Shown: positions 1-13,200, numbered from the stretch's first letter. The stretch: 64,000 nt of DNA from Enoplolaimus lenunculus (GCA_030248215.1 JASANG010001204.1:124001-188000); one strand, 5' to 3'. Notes: generated by a model not told the origin, from the sequence alone. Translations and numbers: made by a program.

Positions 1-116
1 GCGGAACAAAGAGCTTACACCCAAGCCTACGCAAAAAAGTTACTCTAAAGCTTAATGAGCTTACTCTATTGCAGTACCACAGAAAAACATTCCGCTCTTA
101 ATCGTTGAATGGACCA
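1..116. mobile_element. TTAGGC-core miniature element, right part, cut by window edge
   Basis: It holds CAAGCCTACGC, then the typical right arm (TACTCTATTGCAGTACCACAG) and a degenerate terminal GAATGGACC. Confidence 0.6.
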
Positions 117-278
117 GAACAACGGAGCCTTGTGTGGGTAATCGGATCATTGATCAATGTGGCGCCCAACATTGTATTTCAAAGTTATTACGTCAAAACT
201 ATGACACGGATTCAACTTAAAATTATTTTCGTGATTAGAATTTTCCCATTTACACAATTCCAGACTCACAAGTCAAAC

Positions 279-476
279 GGCCCATGTAAAGAACAGGGCC
301 GGAACAGTAGTATAAGCATATTCCTAATCCTAATCCTAAGCCTGAGCCTAACACTAAGCGTAAGAATGAGCATATTCCTACGCCTAAGCCTAAGCAAAAA
401 AAGTTAGTCTAAAGCTTAAACTGAGTCTATTACAAACCCGCCGGAAAGCGTTCCGGCCCTGTTCTATACATGGGCC
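279..476. mobile_element. TTAGGC-core miniature element, full length
   Basis: The ends are GGCCCATGTAAAGAACAGGG and its inverted form. The interior has CCTAAGCCTAAGC-type arrays. Flanking octamers AGTCAAAC and AGCCAAAG match at 6 of 8, consistent with an 8-bp target duplication. Confidence 0.85.
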
Positions 477-687
477 AGCCAAAGCATACATCAAAACAGG
501 TTGGAAATAATTTTCACAAAGAATAATTGATGAGGTTATATAACATCGCAATATCGTATTTGTTTTAATACCTGCTGGTATAAATGTTCAACCAATAAAT
601 ACCCTTAATATGTATTTCGTCATTGCACTAAAATTCAACATGGCGAAATTTTGGAAGGCTGCAACATTCTAGCGATTCTATTTCTTA

Positions 688-1112
688 CTGTAGTGACCCG
701 AATAAGCGTGGGAAGACTGATATTTATTTGACCTCTCCAGTGAATACCTCCCTGGTTGGTTACGGACTGTTATTAATATTTACCCGCCCTCCGCCACCCT
801 TGGTTAGTGACATATACCCGGTATTGCAAGTATTTGTTGAATTAAACATGTATTTGTCTATCAAAAGTTTGAGTGATACTGCAAGGTTATACTTAGGAAT
901 GTACTTTCAAAACTTAAGTATGCTTAAAGTTATGAACTCAAATTTATTTGGTCCTGGAGTCATTTATGCACTATAATTAAGGCTAAGTGACAAATATGGA
1001 CTCTAATTATGGTTTAGGGACTTTATCCGCTTACAGACTTCTGTTATTAGGGATGCTGATTCCTATTGATTCGGACTCAAAATGAGGACCCCTTTTATTC
1101 GGGTCACTGCAG
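688..1112. mobile_element. TA-flanked miniature element (about 430 bp family)
   Basis: TA, then CTGTAGTGACCCGAATAAG; the inverted copy is followed by TA at 1113. The interior has repeated GGACTC(T/C) blocks near the right end. No coding capacity. Confidence 0.88.
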
Positions 1113-1140
1113 TACGCCTATGAACCTATTAAAATAAACA

Positions 1141-1450
1141 GGCGTGTAGCCAGAATTTTCCATTAGGGAAGGGTCTACGCAAGTACGCAACCAAGAGTTA
1201 TAAAAATAATTTAAGTTTTGTGTACGTTCGAACAGATGATTCGACCGCTCAAAAAACTTCTCGAGTGAGTTTCAATATGAAATCCCTTCGTAACAGTCGG
1301 AATTGTCAAAACGTTTCTTTCTTTCAATTTGGATTCTGTGATTAGACCCGCAAGCCTCCCTCGTTACATTCGTTGACTTACAAGCAAGTTTGAAAATTTT
1401 CAAGGGGGGGCTAAAATTTTTCCACTTCCACCCCTTGGCTACGGGTACGC
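1141..1450. mobile_element. GTAGCCA-ended element
   Basis: GGCGTGTAGCCAGAATTTTCC at left and CACCCCTTGGCTACGGGTAC at right are inverted relatives. Similar pairs lie at 14918-15075 and 49290-49432. Confidence 0.55.
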
Positions 1451-1871
1451 ATCGCTATGCGCCTGAACACAAACAATTTCGAAACGTATCACAAAACTAA
1501 AAAAGCCTATAGGAGAAGACTACAATTCATCGTATCCAAACATCATCAAACGTTTTGCTTTTGGGATATGATGCTGCTGGCAGCTGAACTTTTCTCGAAA
1601 TACACAATTTTGTGTACGTACGTTGTTCAAAGCGCTTTAAGCTATGAACACCCATCATAATATCCATTGTATTGCAGGAAAGGCCTATATACGTATAGAA
1701 AGCTTAATATTTAGTGTACAACGGTAGAGACAACGCTCGTTTTAGAAACGCGTTTCGCCTTCTAGCAAACAAACTAAAACATATTTTACTAGCAGCAAAT
1801 TTTAGTTTGTGTACAAGCTGTAAACTGTTCGCTAGCCTGCAGGGTTGCGCGTATATATGTAGCATAGACGC

Positions 1872-2324
1872 AGCCAGAGTGGGGTAATATCTGTGGGTAC
1901 CCGCGCGTAAACGCGGGTCGGGTAAAGAATTTGAGACGCGAGTAAACTCGAGGGTAAAGATTTATCAGGCGGGTAAAAACACAATTTTTACCGGCGGCAA
2001 ACTTTTCAGTTTTAAGTTGGAAAACCTACGCTATTGTCTGTTTTATTACGGGTGCTGCTAGTGCTTTATTTAGTTGTGTTTGAACTTTTATTGTTTCTAC
2101 TAAAAATTTCATTCGTCAAATTCATTGAAGCTATATTGCAAAACTTCATTAAAGCGCGAATCATCAGAGATCTTTAAAATACTGGTTTAAATTCAGGCGC
2201 GAGTAAAAGGTGGGTCGTAGGTAGATCTTTTTTACGCGGGCATACCCGCGGGTAAATAAATTTTTGTTTGTGTAGGTAAATCACGGGTCAGGTAAAAACT
2301 CCTTACTCACTTCCCACTTTGGCG
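1872..2324. mobile_element. GGGTAAA-rich inverted-repeat element
   Basis: Ends AGCCAGAGTGGGGTAATATC and its inverse at about 2305-2324 (CCCACTTTGGCG). Inside, GGGTAAA and TTTACCCG words recur many times, as do CGCGGGT motifs. Related patches lie at about 13005-13085 and 30535-30670. Confidence 0.65.
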
Positions 2325-3070
2325 CGCAGCAAGAGAGAAGGGTAGGAAGAAGCCGCTTACCAAATTATTTAAAACTAAGACTTTGTATTAGGATTCAATG
2401 TGCCTTTTGGCTGGTTCCTTCGCTCAAAGAGATTCGTCCGCTGTTATTGTGCATCTCTTGGGTAGTTTTTCACTGTTGAATCAGGCTGTCTCGCTGCTGC
2501 AATCTATGGTCTAATCAAGATTCATTGTACCTAGCACGAGTCAAAAAATCACTCCAAGAACTGCGTTTACCGGATCCTGTAAAAGCAGTTGTTCCTAAAA
2601 CTTTAGAAGTTAATACACCGTCTGACTATCTTCTGATTGGCTTCTATAACACTTTTTGTGAACAAACGCAGGAATGGACCATTTAATTGAACAAAATCCG
2701 CTTCTGATTTTTAAAAAAATTGGAATGTTTATCAAAAAGCCAAACGTTTAACAACGTAAACTTGTGTACCATAGCCTGAATTAATTTAAAAGTATATATT
2801 GTTTATAGTTCAAATGTATTTAGGTGAACCCCGAGCTGTACCAAAACTATAAAATTTTGTTCCGAATATTCAAATTGCGCAATGGAAGCCAGCGCGCAGC
2901 ATACACTGCAATCCAGGGTTACAACCGGAATGAAATTTAGCCGCAACCGGAATTGAAGTCGAAGGTCAAATTTTTTGTCGGAACCGGAATTGGAATTTTA
3001 TTTTTTGATACACATTTTATTGTTTATGTATAAATTTCAAAAAACATTACATTTTTTTGTTTGTAGCATA

Positions 3071-3510
3071 CTGTATTACCCGAATAAGTGGGGGGATGAT
3101 ATTTATTTACCCTCTATAGAGGGTACCCCCCTTGTTATTCGGTTACGGAATGTAATTTATTCTTAACCCACGCTCCGACACGCATCGTTACTGATATATA
3201 TCCGGTACTGCAATTATCCGTTGAATCAAACGTTTATATGTCTTGTATCAATAGCTTGAGCGATAATACAAGGTTATACTTAGGAATGTACCTTCGAAAT
3301 TTACGTACGCTTTAAAGTTTCGAATTCAAATTATTTCGTCCTGGAGTCATTTATGCGCTACAATTAGGGTTAATTGACATTTATGGACTCTAATTATGGC
3401 TTAGGGACTCTATTCGTTTACGGACTCTTATTAGGGATACGGACTCCTATTGATTTGGACTCAAAATGGGACCCCCTCTTATTACCCCCTATTATTTTAG
3501 GTCAATACAG
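3071..3510 (+). mobile_element. TA-flanked miniature element
   Basis: TA at both borders, ends CTGTATTACCCGAATAAG and GGTCAATACAG. Same interior as the other copies. Confidence 0.88.
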
Positions 3511-3586
3511 TATAACTTCAAGCGCAAGCGGATTACTTTGATGATGTAGGACTAGGTTTCAATTTATTGAAGAAAGAATATAAGTA

Positions 3587-4014
3587 TTGCAGTGGCCCGA
3601 ATAAGAGGGGGTAAGAAAAGGAAGGTCCCCAATTTGAGTCTCAATCAATAGGAGTCCGTAATACTAATAAGGGTCCGTAAGCGGGTAGAGTCCCTAAACC
3701 CTAATTACAGTCAATATATGCCAAGTAACCCTAATTGTGGTGCAAAAATGACTCAAAGACAATAATGCTGAGTTTGAAACTTTAAAAGCATACTTAAGTT
3801 TTGAAAGTACATTCGTACGTATACCTTGCAATATCGCTCAACCTTTTGATAGACAAATAAACGTTTAATTCAACGGATAGTTGCAATACCGGATATACAT
3901 AACGAAGGGCGGGTTAAAATTAAACAGCATTCTGTAACCAAATAACAGGGAGTGCCCTCTCGAGAGGGCAAATAAATATCAGTACCCCTCCCTCTCTTAT
4001 TCGGGTCACTACAG
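3587..4014 (-). mobile_element. TA-flanked miniature element, opposite orientation
   Basis: The family interior is reversed relative to 3071-3510, 76 bp away. The right border TA has become TG. Confidence 0.86.
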
Positions 4015-4882
4015 TGCACAAGTTTTTGTTTCAGTACTGTGCTCAGCTTTTCAACTCAAAATATTGGGATTATACTGTATTCAGTACCGACGAAGCGCTC
4101 TCTCCCAAACCCCCAACTAGAAGGCCGACCCTAGAGGAGCCCCCATCTTGGCAAACCAAATTTTTTCCGCGGTCCGCGAAGTTACAGAGCTGCGAAACAT
4201 TTTATTGGGGCACCTGATGGGACCTGTTTGGGAGGCGGACTATCCTAACGCCGGCCTTGGCTGTATATCTCATAAATCAAATCCGCAGCAAAAGTAAAGC
4301 TTGAAGCGTTGAAGTGTAAACTTAACGTTTCATCTTCTTATTTTATATTCAATTTTTGTTTACTTTCTCTTTCCGTTTTCATTCATTCTTTCAAGTTTAT
4401 CGCTACGGGCCTTGTCGTTTTACTCACAGGGTATTTGTTTAAAATTAAGTTGTATCGCTAAGTAAACGCATCCAATGACTAGCAAAAAGTCATTCACCAC
4501 GGTAGAAAGAGTGAACTGTGAGGTTAACGCATATAACAGCAAAATGTGAACTTAACTTTACTTTCAAACAGAGATACTGATTCAGCTTACCGAGACCGTT
4601 TGAACTCCGAGCGGTTTTGAATTATGAATCTAACAAAATTCAAATAAGTTTTTAGGATTTTTCAATAAAAATTTTCGGTTAAATTAAACGATTTCATGAC
4701 ACCAATTAAGCTTTCCGCAATCTTAGTTGTAAGGAAAAACCGTTAATGTAGTGCAAAATTTTTAATACTAAAATAATTTTGATTCCAAGATCTCACAGTT
4801 ATACATTGCCTTATCTTTGCCTGATGCACTGTATTTGATAATGACGATAAAACAGTGAATTGATGTTTCGATATGCTGCCAG

Positions 4883-5236
4883 TCTAAAAACTTAAACTTA
4901 AATTATAGCTTAACTAAACTTGAATATTTGTTTTATCAAAACCTAAAACGCTGGACGGACTAACTAAACCAGAATTTTAAGTTTTACTAAAACTAATATG
5001 TTTTAAGTTTATCACGAGTTTAAGTAAACTTATATTTAGTTTTAGAAACAAGTGCAGCCCAGATATTACGTTCATCTAAGAGTTCGTTAAGTTTAGCTTA
5101 AACTGAATATATGTAAGATTTTAAATGAGTCTAAGCTAAGCTTAAACCTACCTGTAAGTTAAGTTAATATAGAAAATTAGTTTAATATTGATGGATTAAC
5201 GTAAGCTCAAATCAAATTAGCTTAAGCTTTTACAGA
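4883..5236. mobile_element. TTAAGTTTAAAC-rich inverted-repeat element, copy 1
   Basis: Ends TCTAAAAACTTAAACTT and AAGCTTTTACAGA. The sequence is built from CTTAA/TTAAG and TTTAAG words and is closely similar along its length to 51841-52184. Confidence 0.75.
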
Positions 5237-5397
5237 GCACACTCTTTGTATTAACTGGCGTTTTCAGTAGCATTAAGACGAATGAATCTTGGCTTTTTTT
5301 CAAATACGAATTTAGTCAACCTCAAAGAACGAAATTAAATTGTTCTCGCTGCTATATTCTTAAAAACAAGCGTCCCATACAAAAAACCATGAACATG

Positions 5398-5398
<1 letters not shown>

Positions 5399-5445
<47 letters not shown>

Positions 5446-5452
5446 ATATATA
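5399..5452. repeat. TA microsatellite
   Basis: (TA)n with two TG interruptions. Confidence 0.95.
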
Positions 5453-6490
5453 ATTTTGAATAAGTAAATAAAAGTCAACATGTTAAATAAAAAGCGTTTT
5501 GCGTCAAAAGTTGTTGATAAAGCGACTTGTAATGTCTGACAGCATGCTGAATGCGACCAATTCACACCTTCCGCAGTTAATCAAAGGTGTATAATGGACA
5601 AACTCGGTAACGTATTTGACAGATGGAAGTTTTTGTGATGAAACACTTTTTGAGAAGGTACTTCACAAGATATTTCAATAGCTGAACGTTTACGAAACGC
5701 CCGACCTGGAACTTTATTTTTGAGTATATTTGTAGATTAGAGCGTTTTTGCCGCGGTACACAAGCAATAGCGTTGCATAATGCAATTTTACTGGATATTT
5801 GGCTAATTTTATTTGATGGTATGGTTAATTTGGACATGGTAATACGTAGTGTTTTGGAATTGCGGAAAATCACGCGCTAATCATGGCACAACCTGAAATG
5901 AATACTACTGGAGACAGATTTCGCCGGGGTCGGGGGTGAAAAATATATGTATGAAAAACCAACATTGACTGTACAGTGAGTGTTGTAACAAATCAAAATG
6001 CCTTGTTTGGTAGTTTTGTTTGTCTTCGTAGTTGTCAAATGATCTGAGAACACGTAAAATATTGCACTAACAAAGTGGGTGGTAACAAAGTGGCACTGTG
6101 GTCAGACAGAACAGCAGAAAACTGTTGATAAGTGTATCATGAATAAAAATGCGACGGATTTTCATTTGTTATAATTATACATCTTTGGTATGGCACTGTT
6201 GGTTATCTCGCTACTTATCTCAGGCAGTCTCAGGGTACAGCGGTCATTTTTAGGAATTACTAGATAGTCCCATACGTGGTTCAGTCTGTTACATACGCCG
6301 GTTTCTTTTTATTTGGATGAAAATATATTGCTCATGTTTAATATAAATCCTTTTAAATTTCATAATTGCATAGCTACTACAGTGTATTCATGAAACATTT
6401 GAGGTTTCTATTTTGGTTTGCTATGTCAATTAGGCCAATTTATTTTAAGGAACGTTGTTTTAATTTAAGGTTAAGCTTTACTCAGAGTCA

Positions 6491-6669
6491 AGGCCGGAGC
6501 AGCCAACCCAAACCCACATTTGGGGCCCACCCCTAAAGGGGCCCCTGCCCAAACCGGTTTAAACAAAAACCATCCAAGTTTTAAATTGCGAATGGCTTCT
6601 CGCTCGCGAGTTTAGGGCCCCCACCCTGAAGTTTGGAAGGAACCCACGCCCTTGTCTGCTTCGGTACTG
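6491..6669. mobile_element. GGCCGGAGCAGCC-ended G/C-rich miniature element
   Basis: Inverted ends GGCCGGAGCAGCC and GTCTGCTTCGGTACTG. It contains GGGGCCC blocks and CGCTCGCGAG. Confidence 0.7.
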
Positions 6670-6743
6670 CCCAGAGCAAGCATAAGCTGGCCAAAAGTTT
6701 TGACAGCTACCAAACTAGTAATGATGTTTTTTTGAGATATTAA

Positions 6744-7005
6744 CCATTTCTCACATGAATATTTTCTATTTCCCCTGAGACCTACTTTTATGCTAGGATT
6801 CGAACTCCAGTGACTAGAGTGGGAGGCGTATACCATCACCACTCAGCTATAGGAGCTTGACGCTCGAGCCCGATGGGGCTATCACGTCTTGTGGTGATTT
6901 AGTACTATGTATACGTGTTGCAATTGTTAAACACGGTGCGATATATACTATTTAACGTATATACACTGCGCTAAGTTGCCTACAGGCAACTCAATGTGAG
7001 AAGGG
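6744..7005 (-). mobile_element. TTAA-flanked miniature element carrying a tRNA-like sequence
   Basis: Exact TTAA at 6740-6743 and 7006-7009. The terminal inverted repeat begins CCATTTCTCACATG (consensus CCCTTTCTCACATG). TTAA targets and ends starting CCC are features of piggyBac-type elements. Inside, on the minus strand at about 6778-6855, is a tRNA-like stretch with box A (TAGCTGAGTGG) and box B (AGTTCGAATCC). Confidence 0.85.
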
Positions 7006-7207
7006 TTAATGTTCAAGCCAACGTTCGGTATACAAATAATTTTTCCAATTGTGTCAAGTAGTGAACCTTTCAAATAAGTGGACATAGTTGAATATTCCCA
7101 CTTTTTTACTCAATATATACCGAATGTTTATCAAACCATTAATTTATAATCTGAGCAAATCAAAAGTTGAGTTCACAAAAAGGTAGACAGTGGTTGGATA
7201 TGCTTAC

Positions 7208-7295
7208 CTTTTCGTATAACGCCAGTTTGTTCACCATTATCACTATCATTGAGTGAAGCGTCATTCATTGGATAAGAGTCGTGTAACATAATTGG
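7208..7295 (-). CDS. TFAP2: AP-2 exon 4, short exon ending QTGVIRK-G
   Basis: This 88-bp exon enters in phase 0 after AATTTTAG and leaves in phase 1 before GTAAGC. It encodes an acidic 29-residue stretch with LNDSDNGEQTGVIRK and the first base of a Gly codon. Vertebrate AP-2 has a short acidic region with DQTVIKK followed by G at an exon border, so position, phase and sequence agree. It is the last exon of the gene that I can place in the window. Confidence 0.62.
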
Positions 7296-10200
7296 CTAAA
7301 ATTGTAAATATTCTAAGTTTAAAACTGATTGGTGAGTTAAAGGCTGTGTAATTTTTTACGACGCAAACGAGAGAAATGTGCCCAATCCCGGCCACGCGGG
7401 TATTAGTTTAAAATCGATTAAATTTTAGCAAGCGAAGCAACCGATAAACAATACACACTGTTTAATTTATTGTTGTAACTTCAGTATAAATCTCGATTTG
7501 GTGTGTGCCAAGGAATCGAGGGACAACATATAGGTAGAACAAAGAAAACAAGCTCTCGAGCGAAGTGAGCAAGAAATAGACGCAATTTTTGAATTGAATG
7601 CCAAAACCCGCACGTTTATTTGGCTTTGAGCCGATTGGGACCCAGCCGCTAATATCCCATTTAGGTTGGTCCATGCTTTTCGGACTAAAAATCCTTTCGT
7701 TCATTTGGTTAATACCTTTAATACGAGTGCCATGTATATGTTGTGAGGAAATTTCGCAAGCGAACCGAGCTACAAGTTAATCGCATTTTTGTAGTCCTTC
7801 TCAAAAATGTCAATTTCTTCTTACAGTAGGGTTTTTAAAGTTGATATTTTCGTTACTTCACACATTCGGATAATATTGGCCCCACACATCACAGATTTCG
7901 CGAGTTGTCTAGCGTTTTTTCAAAATATTAGCAGACTTATAGTCGTATATATTTATGAGAATTTAAAATTTGTTGGAAATACATTCTATTCTAACCATTG
8001 GTATTCCGATTTATTTGTTGATATTGACAGTAAATTCGAACAACATATCGCACACAAAAGCACTGATGATCACACTGAACGTCAAGGCTAAATCATTTAT
8101 ACTTATCTGACATATATGTATTTTTAAAAGGTTCTTTTTGGCCTAGGTTTTGGCAATTCTTACCGTACTATAAATCGCTGCAGGATTAACAATCATCGTA
8201 GGCGAATGATGTCCCCCCGCAGAGGTTTGACTCGCTCGGATATGTTCGCTAGTGTCGCCATTACTGTCGTCAACACAAGCGACAGTCGCGGGGACACAAT
8301 CCATACCGCTTCCAGCGCCGCTACTCAAACTTGTCACTTGTGACAATTGTAGTAACGCGTCTGGATCAGCGCCAGCTGCAGCACAAGCTGCTGCTGCAGC
8401 TGCTGCAGCATTCGTCGTCGTTACAGATCCAGAAGATGCTGCAGCAGCTGCAACAGCAGCATTTGCAGCCGCTACTAATCTGGCAGCATGCGGTGGTGAA
8501 CTAGCGTCTCCGCTGATATCACCACCGATATTGATACCAGTAGTTGAAGATTGATGTAACATCGACGCACGCTGTAATTGTTGTTGATGTTGTTGTTGCT
8601 GCTGGTGACTTTGAATAATTTGTTGTTGGTGATGGTGTTGATGATTATGAAAGGCGGCGGCACTGGTTGAGTATGCGACTGACATCGCAGGTAGTCGGGC
8701 GGCGACAGCTGCAGACGCTGATGAAGGTAAATGGGTCGGCCCTCCTGGGTGCACGGTCGAGGCTTCGTTTGGTGAGCGTTGAAATGGCGACGTGATATAC
8801 TAAAAATACTGCAATATGGTACAGAATACGAAGTTACCCGTAAGCGAACAATGCCAATGCCTGAGTTTTCACAACTCACTTTACTGTTTCTAGGATATAT
8901 ACGAAATCTATCAAAACTTTTGGTGGCGTTACCGTTTACGATACCGAACTGTGAGGGGCCATGACGAGCGCCGACATACGGTGACGATAGGCGCCGTGAG
9001 ACATATAAATTTTGAAAAGTATAGCGCCACTGTTACTGTTCGACCAAAACTTGAAAGACATAAAGTGAAAAAATTATTCAGCATAAAAACCAACTTCTAT
9101 AACCAATTTAAACGAAAAAAAAATAGATTTTTCAATCAGATGAATATATAATGTACCTGTTGCGCTTGATGTAGTCTACCCAAATGTCCGTATGGATCAT
9201 GACCTGCTCCAATATGAGCAGAAAACTCTTGACCCGGATGACCAACTGCAGCGGCAGCAGCGGCGGCAGCGGCATTGTACGGTGGTGGAAAATATGGATG
9301 ATGTTGAAATGCGTCCACTGTTGTTGCGATACTTTGTCGAGGTGGAGAACTGAAAGCTGCCGAAACGCACAGATCACGACGTTCCTAAAATTCAAATGGT
9401 ATTTTTAGGAGGTCGACAGAGGCAACAATCAATGCAGAATATCAAACCCGTGTATTGTAGTCCAAATGATCTACATGGGGAAGAATTTACATGCGTCGCA
9501 GTGTTGAAGATTTGAAGACAGTTGAGTCTAGTTCTTTCTGATGGCGGAAATTTGAAATACGTTCAGCCCAATTCTTACCCACGGACAAAATTCGGATCGG
9601 CGGAAGATTAGGACTGGGACAACAGTAAAACATATTTGGCAGAATGCATATCCCATAGTGCAAATTTGTACCCCCGGTTATTTGGCTACGCTCAAAATAT
9701 TTCGGTGTATATGTAGCTGTATACTTATATACAGCAGCTTATCTATAGAGTATGGGTGCTAATCTCGAGGGGGTGGGCGGAGGGTCACTGAACCTCCCCC
9801 CACTTTTTGAGCATAAAATTTGTGATGGGCATTTTAGACTTCCCACTTTGGAAAGAAAATCATGACAAGGTTGTTAATACCGCTAAATGTCTAACAGGTT
9901 CATTGCCTGATATAAACCCGTCCATCACAGTTCTCATATAGCAGCAACCTTACATGTCTAATGGCTGCTTATAAGCATATGAAAAATGAACACTTTTTAT
10001 TCGTGCAAATATTTCCGGTAAAACGAGTATAGAAGCATTCAAGGCGGTCTCTAGTGGGCAGTAGCACGGAAATTAACTGATAATTAAATTAATGCTAAAA
10101 AGTTACCTGATCAATTTGCCAATGTGAAGTTAAAATTTTGCAAAACGCAAACACTGTTTTCGCATATTTTGTTTTCACTTTAAAGCTTTAATCATGTTTA

Positions 10201-13200
10201 ATAGCTTTGTATTGTTCACTTTAACAATATTGTGACGTGATCAACTGTTTTTTATGGAAAGTGGGGAACGTGTCTAAATTACTGAATTACCCCCCCCCCC
10301 CACTTTCAAGAACAACAGATTGGCGCCCATGCAAGAGAGTGTTACACTTTAGCCATAAATAAGTCGTTTTCAAGAAGGGGCATTTACGCATGTATGTTCT
10401 CATATTAGAAGAACAGTTTCCCTGTGCTTAAAACGAGAAAGCTGTTTTATTCCAAAAGTCCTCTCAAAGCCTATCTTTATCCCAATAACCCTTCCAAGTG
10501 GGAAAAGTTTAATTGATCCGATATATCATTCACTGAAGCGTCTGCTATAAAAACTTGACGTCAACCCGATAAAGGCTCTCATGTCTAATCTTGATTAATC
10601 CTTTCTAGCATGAAATATTACTTTCCTGACTATCTGTAATAGTGCAACCTATGTATACCTATACGCGAAAATAATGTTAAACACTGCACACTGTATATTG
10701 TTTGAAATAACTCAGAAAGCACAATGATTTAAACAATTATTATTATTATTATTATTATTATTATTTTATTACGCTCCTATGCTGCATATGTCTCAGTAAT
10801 ACAAAAACACATTTTTCAAGCCCAAGCACTGAGTAGCAAGCATTCATAGCTGTATCGATCAGTTACGGTAAACGCCTTCTTATTCTGAAATTCCGGTTCA
10901 AAATCATGTTTTAAAAAATTGAAATTTGCTATAATCAGATAAAGTGAAAAATATTCATACAGAAAAGAATTAACAAGCAATTCCTGAAAGGGTCAGATAG
11001 ACGGGAAGCACGTGCACATGTCATACATGAACGAAGATTAAATATGGAGACCATCAAACCAACAAGTCTGCGTATAGAATTAATAGTCACGAACTGTATG
11101 TATGAATCAAACCAATGCCAAAACTTAAATCTGAGCCCAAAGCCTGTACCTCAAACCGCAGCGAAAGCCAAAGTGCCACGATATTGTTCGGGACCATTTC
11201 TACATATGAATGAGCGGGAAACAAAATGGGCTGAACAAATTTAGCAGTGGCTCCATCCAAATTTATTCTATGCTCACAAAAAATGATAAAAAGATTCTTT
11301 AAGCTTCTCGCTGCAATTTATGTTTGTATCTGTGTCGTAGCCCAAGTCGTACGCCAGCCCGATTCGCAATTGGGTTAGTACAAAACGGAATTACGACCTC
11401 GGTTAGCCCAACGTTGATTTATGTCTGATAAAAGCTGTGCGTTTTCTGATTGGTTACGTGATATTTGTAATTCAGCTTGATTCCACTTACCTAACTTAGT
11501 AAAACAAACTGTTTGATAGCCAACAGGCAGCGATTACTTACTTAGCGATTCAGAAAGCAGAATTTGCATCAGCCGATCGTGTTCGAATATGGCATTAAGA
11601 TAGTAACCAATCACAAAGTGTACACATGTAACAGAGAAAGAATTAAGCCGTAGCCCAAGTTGTAGTTCCGTCCCGTACTAGCCCGATTTCAAATAGGGCT
11701 CAATTAAGACTTAAGCTGCGACATATATACTTACTCTAATTAAGGAATAGCAGTAGTTTTTATATAATGTTAAAAATTACCAATATCTAAACATTTTACA
11801 CTGTTAAAAATTATAAGATGTGATCATTTTTATTTCTAACGCAAATTTTCGGATAAACTTATTACATGTTTCCAGCGGAGTTCAATCCAGAGTATCTACG
11901 TCCAATCATATTGTCTAAGCAAGAATGAATTAACCGAACAAAACTTATTAATGTGCAGTTATTCTAACAATTTGGCTGCCCAGTCTGTTGTTTTAAGGTG
12001 TTGAAATTATAAATGCATAATTTGCAATAACGCTCATCCTGCAGTGTTTGCAGCGATTTTAGGTTAACTACAATACACATACTTAAGTCAATCTTCCTTG
12101 ACAAATTTTGTCCACTCCAGAAAAGTTTTAGTCCTGCTTGTAAGTCGTGTGAATCCTTCGCTTGTCCCTTTTAAAATGGATTTCGGATTTCTGAACGGGC
12201 AGATAGTCGATCAGTTCACGCATATTTTGAAATTTAAATGGCGAAAACAATGCCAACAGTCCAACAAACAGTCGAATACCGAATTAAAACGGCTTTTTGA
12301 AAGCATATGTAACAAAAGTTGATCACATAGTTTACCCCCTAAAAGTAACGATAGTAGAGTTTTATTGATTCCATATCTGTGGGGTGCTTGAGCAGATACT
12401 ACCCGAGTAAATTTTGTCATATTTTTCAAACAGTTTACGTTTCGGCTCATAGCTGGTTGCCGATATTCCAGATAATGTGATTGCCTATAGTTTGCGAAAT
12501 CTTCTATGTCAAACTAGCCGTTAAGTGACTGGTAAAATTAGCGTGAGGCATTGTAAAGATATTTGGAATAACGAATAGTTCAAGCGCTTTTATAAACTTA
12601 GAAACTACAGTTTTCCAAAAAAGCTGAGCCGTGATCAGGCCATCAAGATTACTGGCCAATGTAAAGAACAGGGCCGTAACAGTTGTTATACGCATATTAA
12701 TAAGCCTAATAGTAATCCTAAGCGTAAGGGTAAACCTAGCATTGCATAAGAGCGATTTGCGGTTGTCGATTCAATCTTATGTCGCCTTATATCCTATAGG
12801 ATACCGCTCTCGGTGATGCTGTGAGTGCTCCACTCAAGATTCGGTCTGCTCTGTATGGATAAAATTATAACTATCCGTAAAGTCAAGGTTGTTGTTAAGA
12901 GATGCAAATAGTCAAGTGGCGACCGTAACCAAGTTTTCCCTACATGGCACATTCTCACAGTGTAATACTAGCTTAGCTAATAACGTATGTTTTGCACCTT
13001 AACCCTCAAAGGTTTGCCGCGGGTAAAATTTGTCCAGTTTTACCACGTGGTGCAAATCTTTACCCGCGGGTATATATGCCTGCGGCTGAATTTTCTCGCG
13101 ATCTGGCCTAGTCTCTAGGTTCCACCAGTCACTCAGTTTCCCAATGAACAGAACCCTATAAAATTAACATGGGCCATCAAATTCAACTGCTAAACTCAAA

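Larger units (their letters stand above)
1..7207. other. Gene-free stretch left of AP-2 exon 4: repeats only
   Basis: Probably AP-2 intron, since the gene must continue to the left. It holds copies of at least six repeat families listed separately and a TA microsatellite. I searched the minus strand for the AP-2 DNA-binding exons and did not see them. A very short exon of about 50 bp could be missed. Confidence 0.6.

Noticed and set aside
279-476. CCTAAG repeats as a true interstitial telomere
   Set aside because: Arrays are short, degenerate and always inside inverted-repeat elements, so they are treated as part of those elements.
1-7207. AP-2 DNA-binding exons on the minus strand
   Set aside because: I looked for frames resembling SVPGRLSLLSS, RRLSPPECLNAS and RDFGYVCE and found none, so the domain is taken to lie outside the window.
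8164-8190. VNPAAIYST at the end of AP-2 exon 3 as the match of vertebrate VNPNEVFCS
   Set aside because: Order is wrong: the VIKK-like exon follows it here, whereas in vertebrates VNPNEVF comes after VIKK. Likely coincidence.
8252-8554. Open frame of 100 codons on the plus strand opposite AP-2 exon 3
   Set aside because: It is the complement of the Ala/Gln repeat codons and has no splice or motif support.
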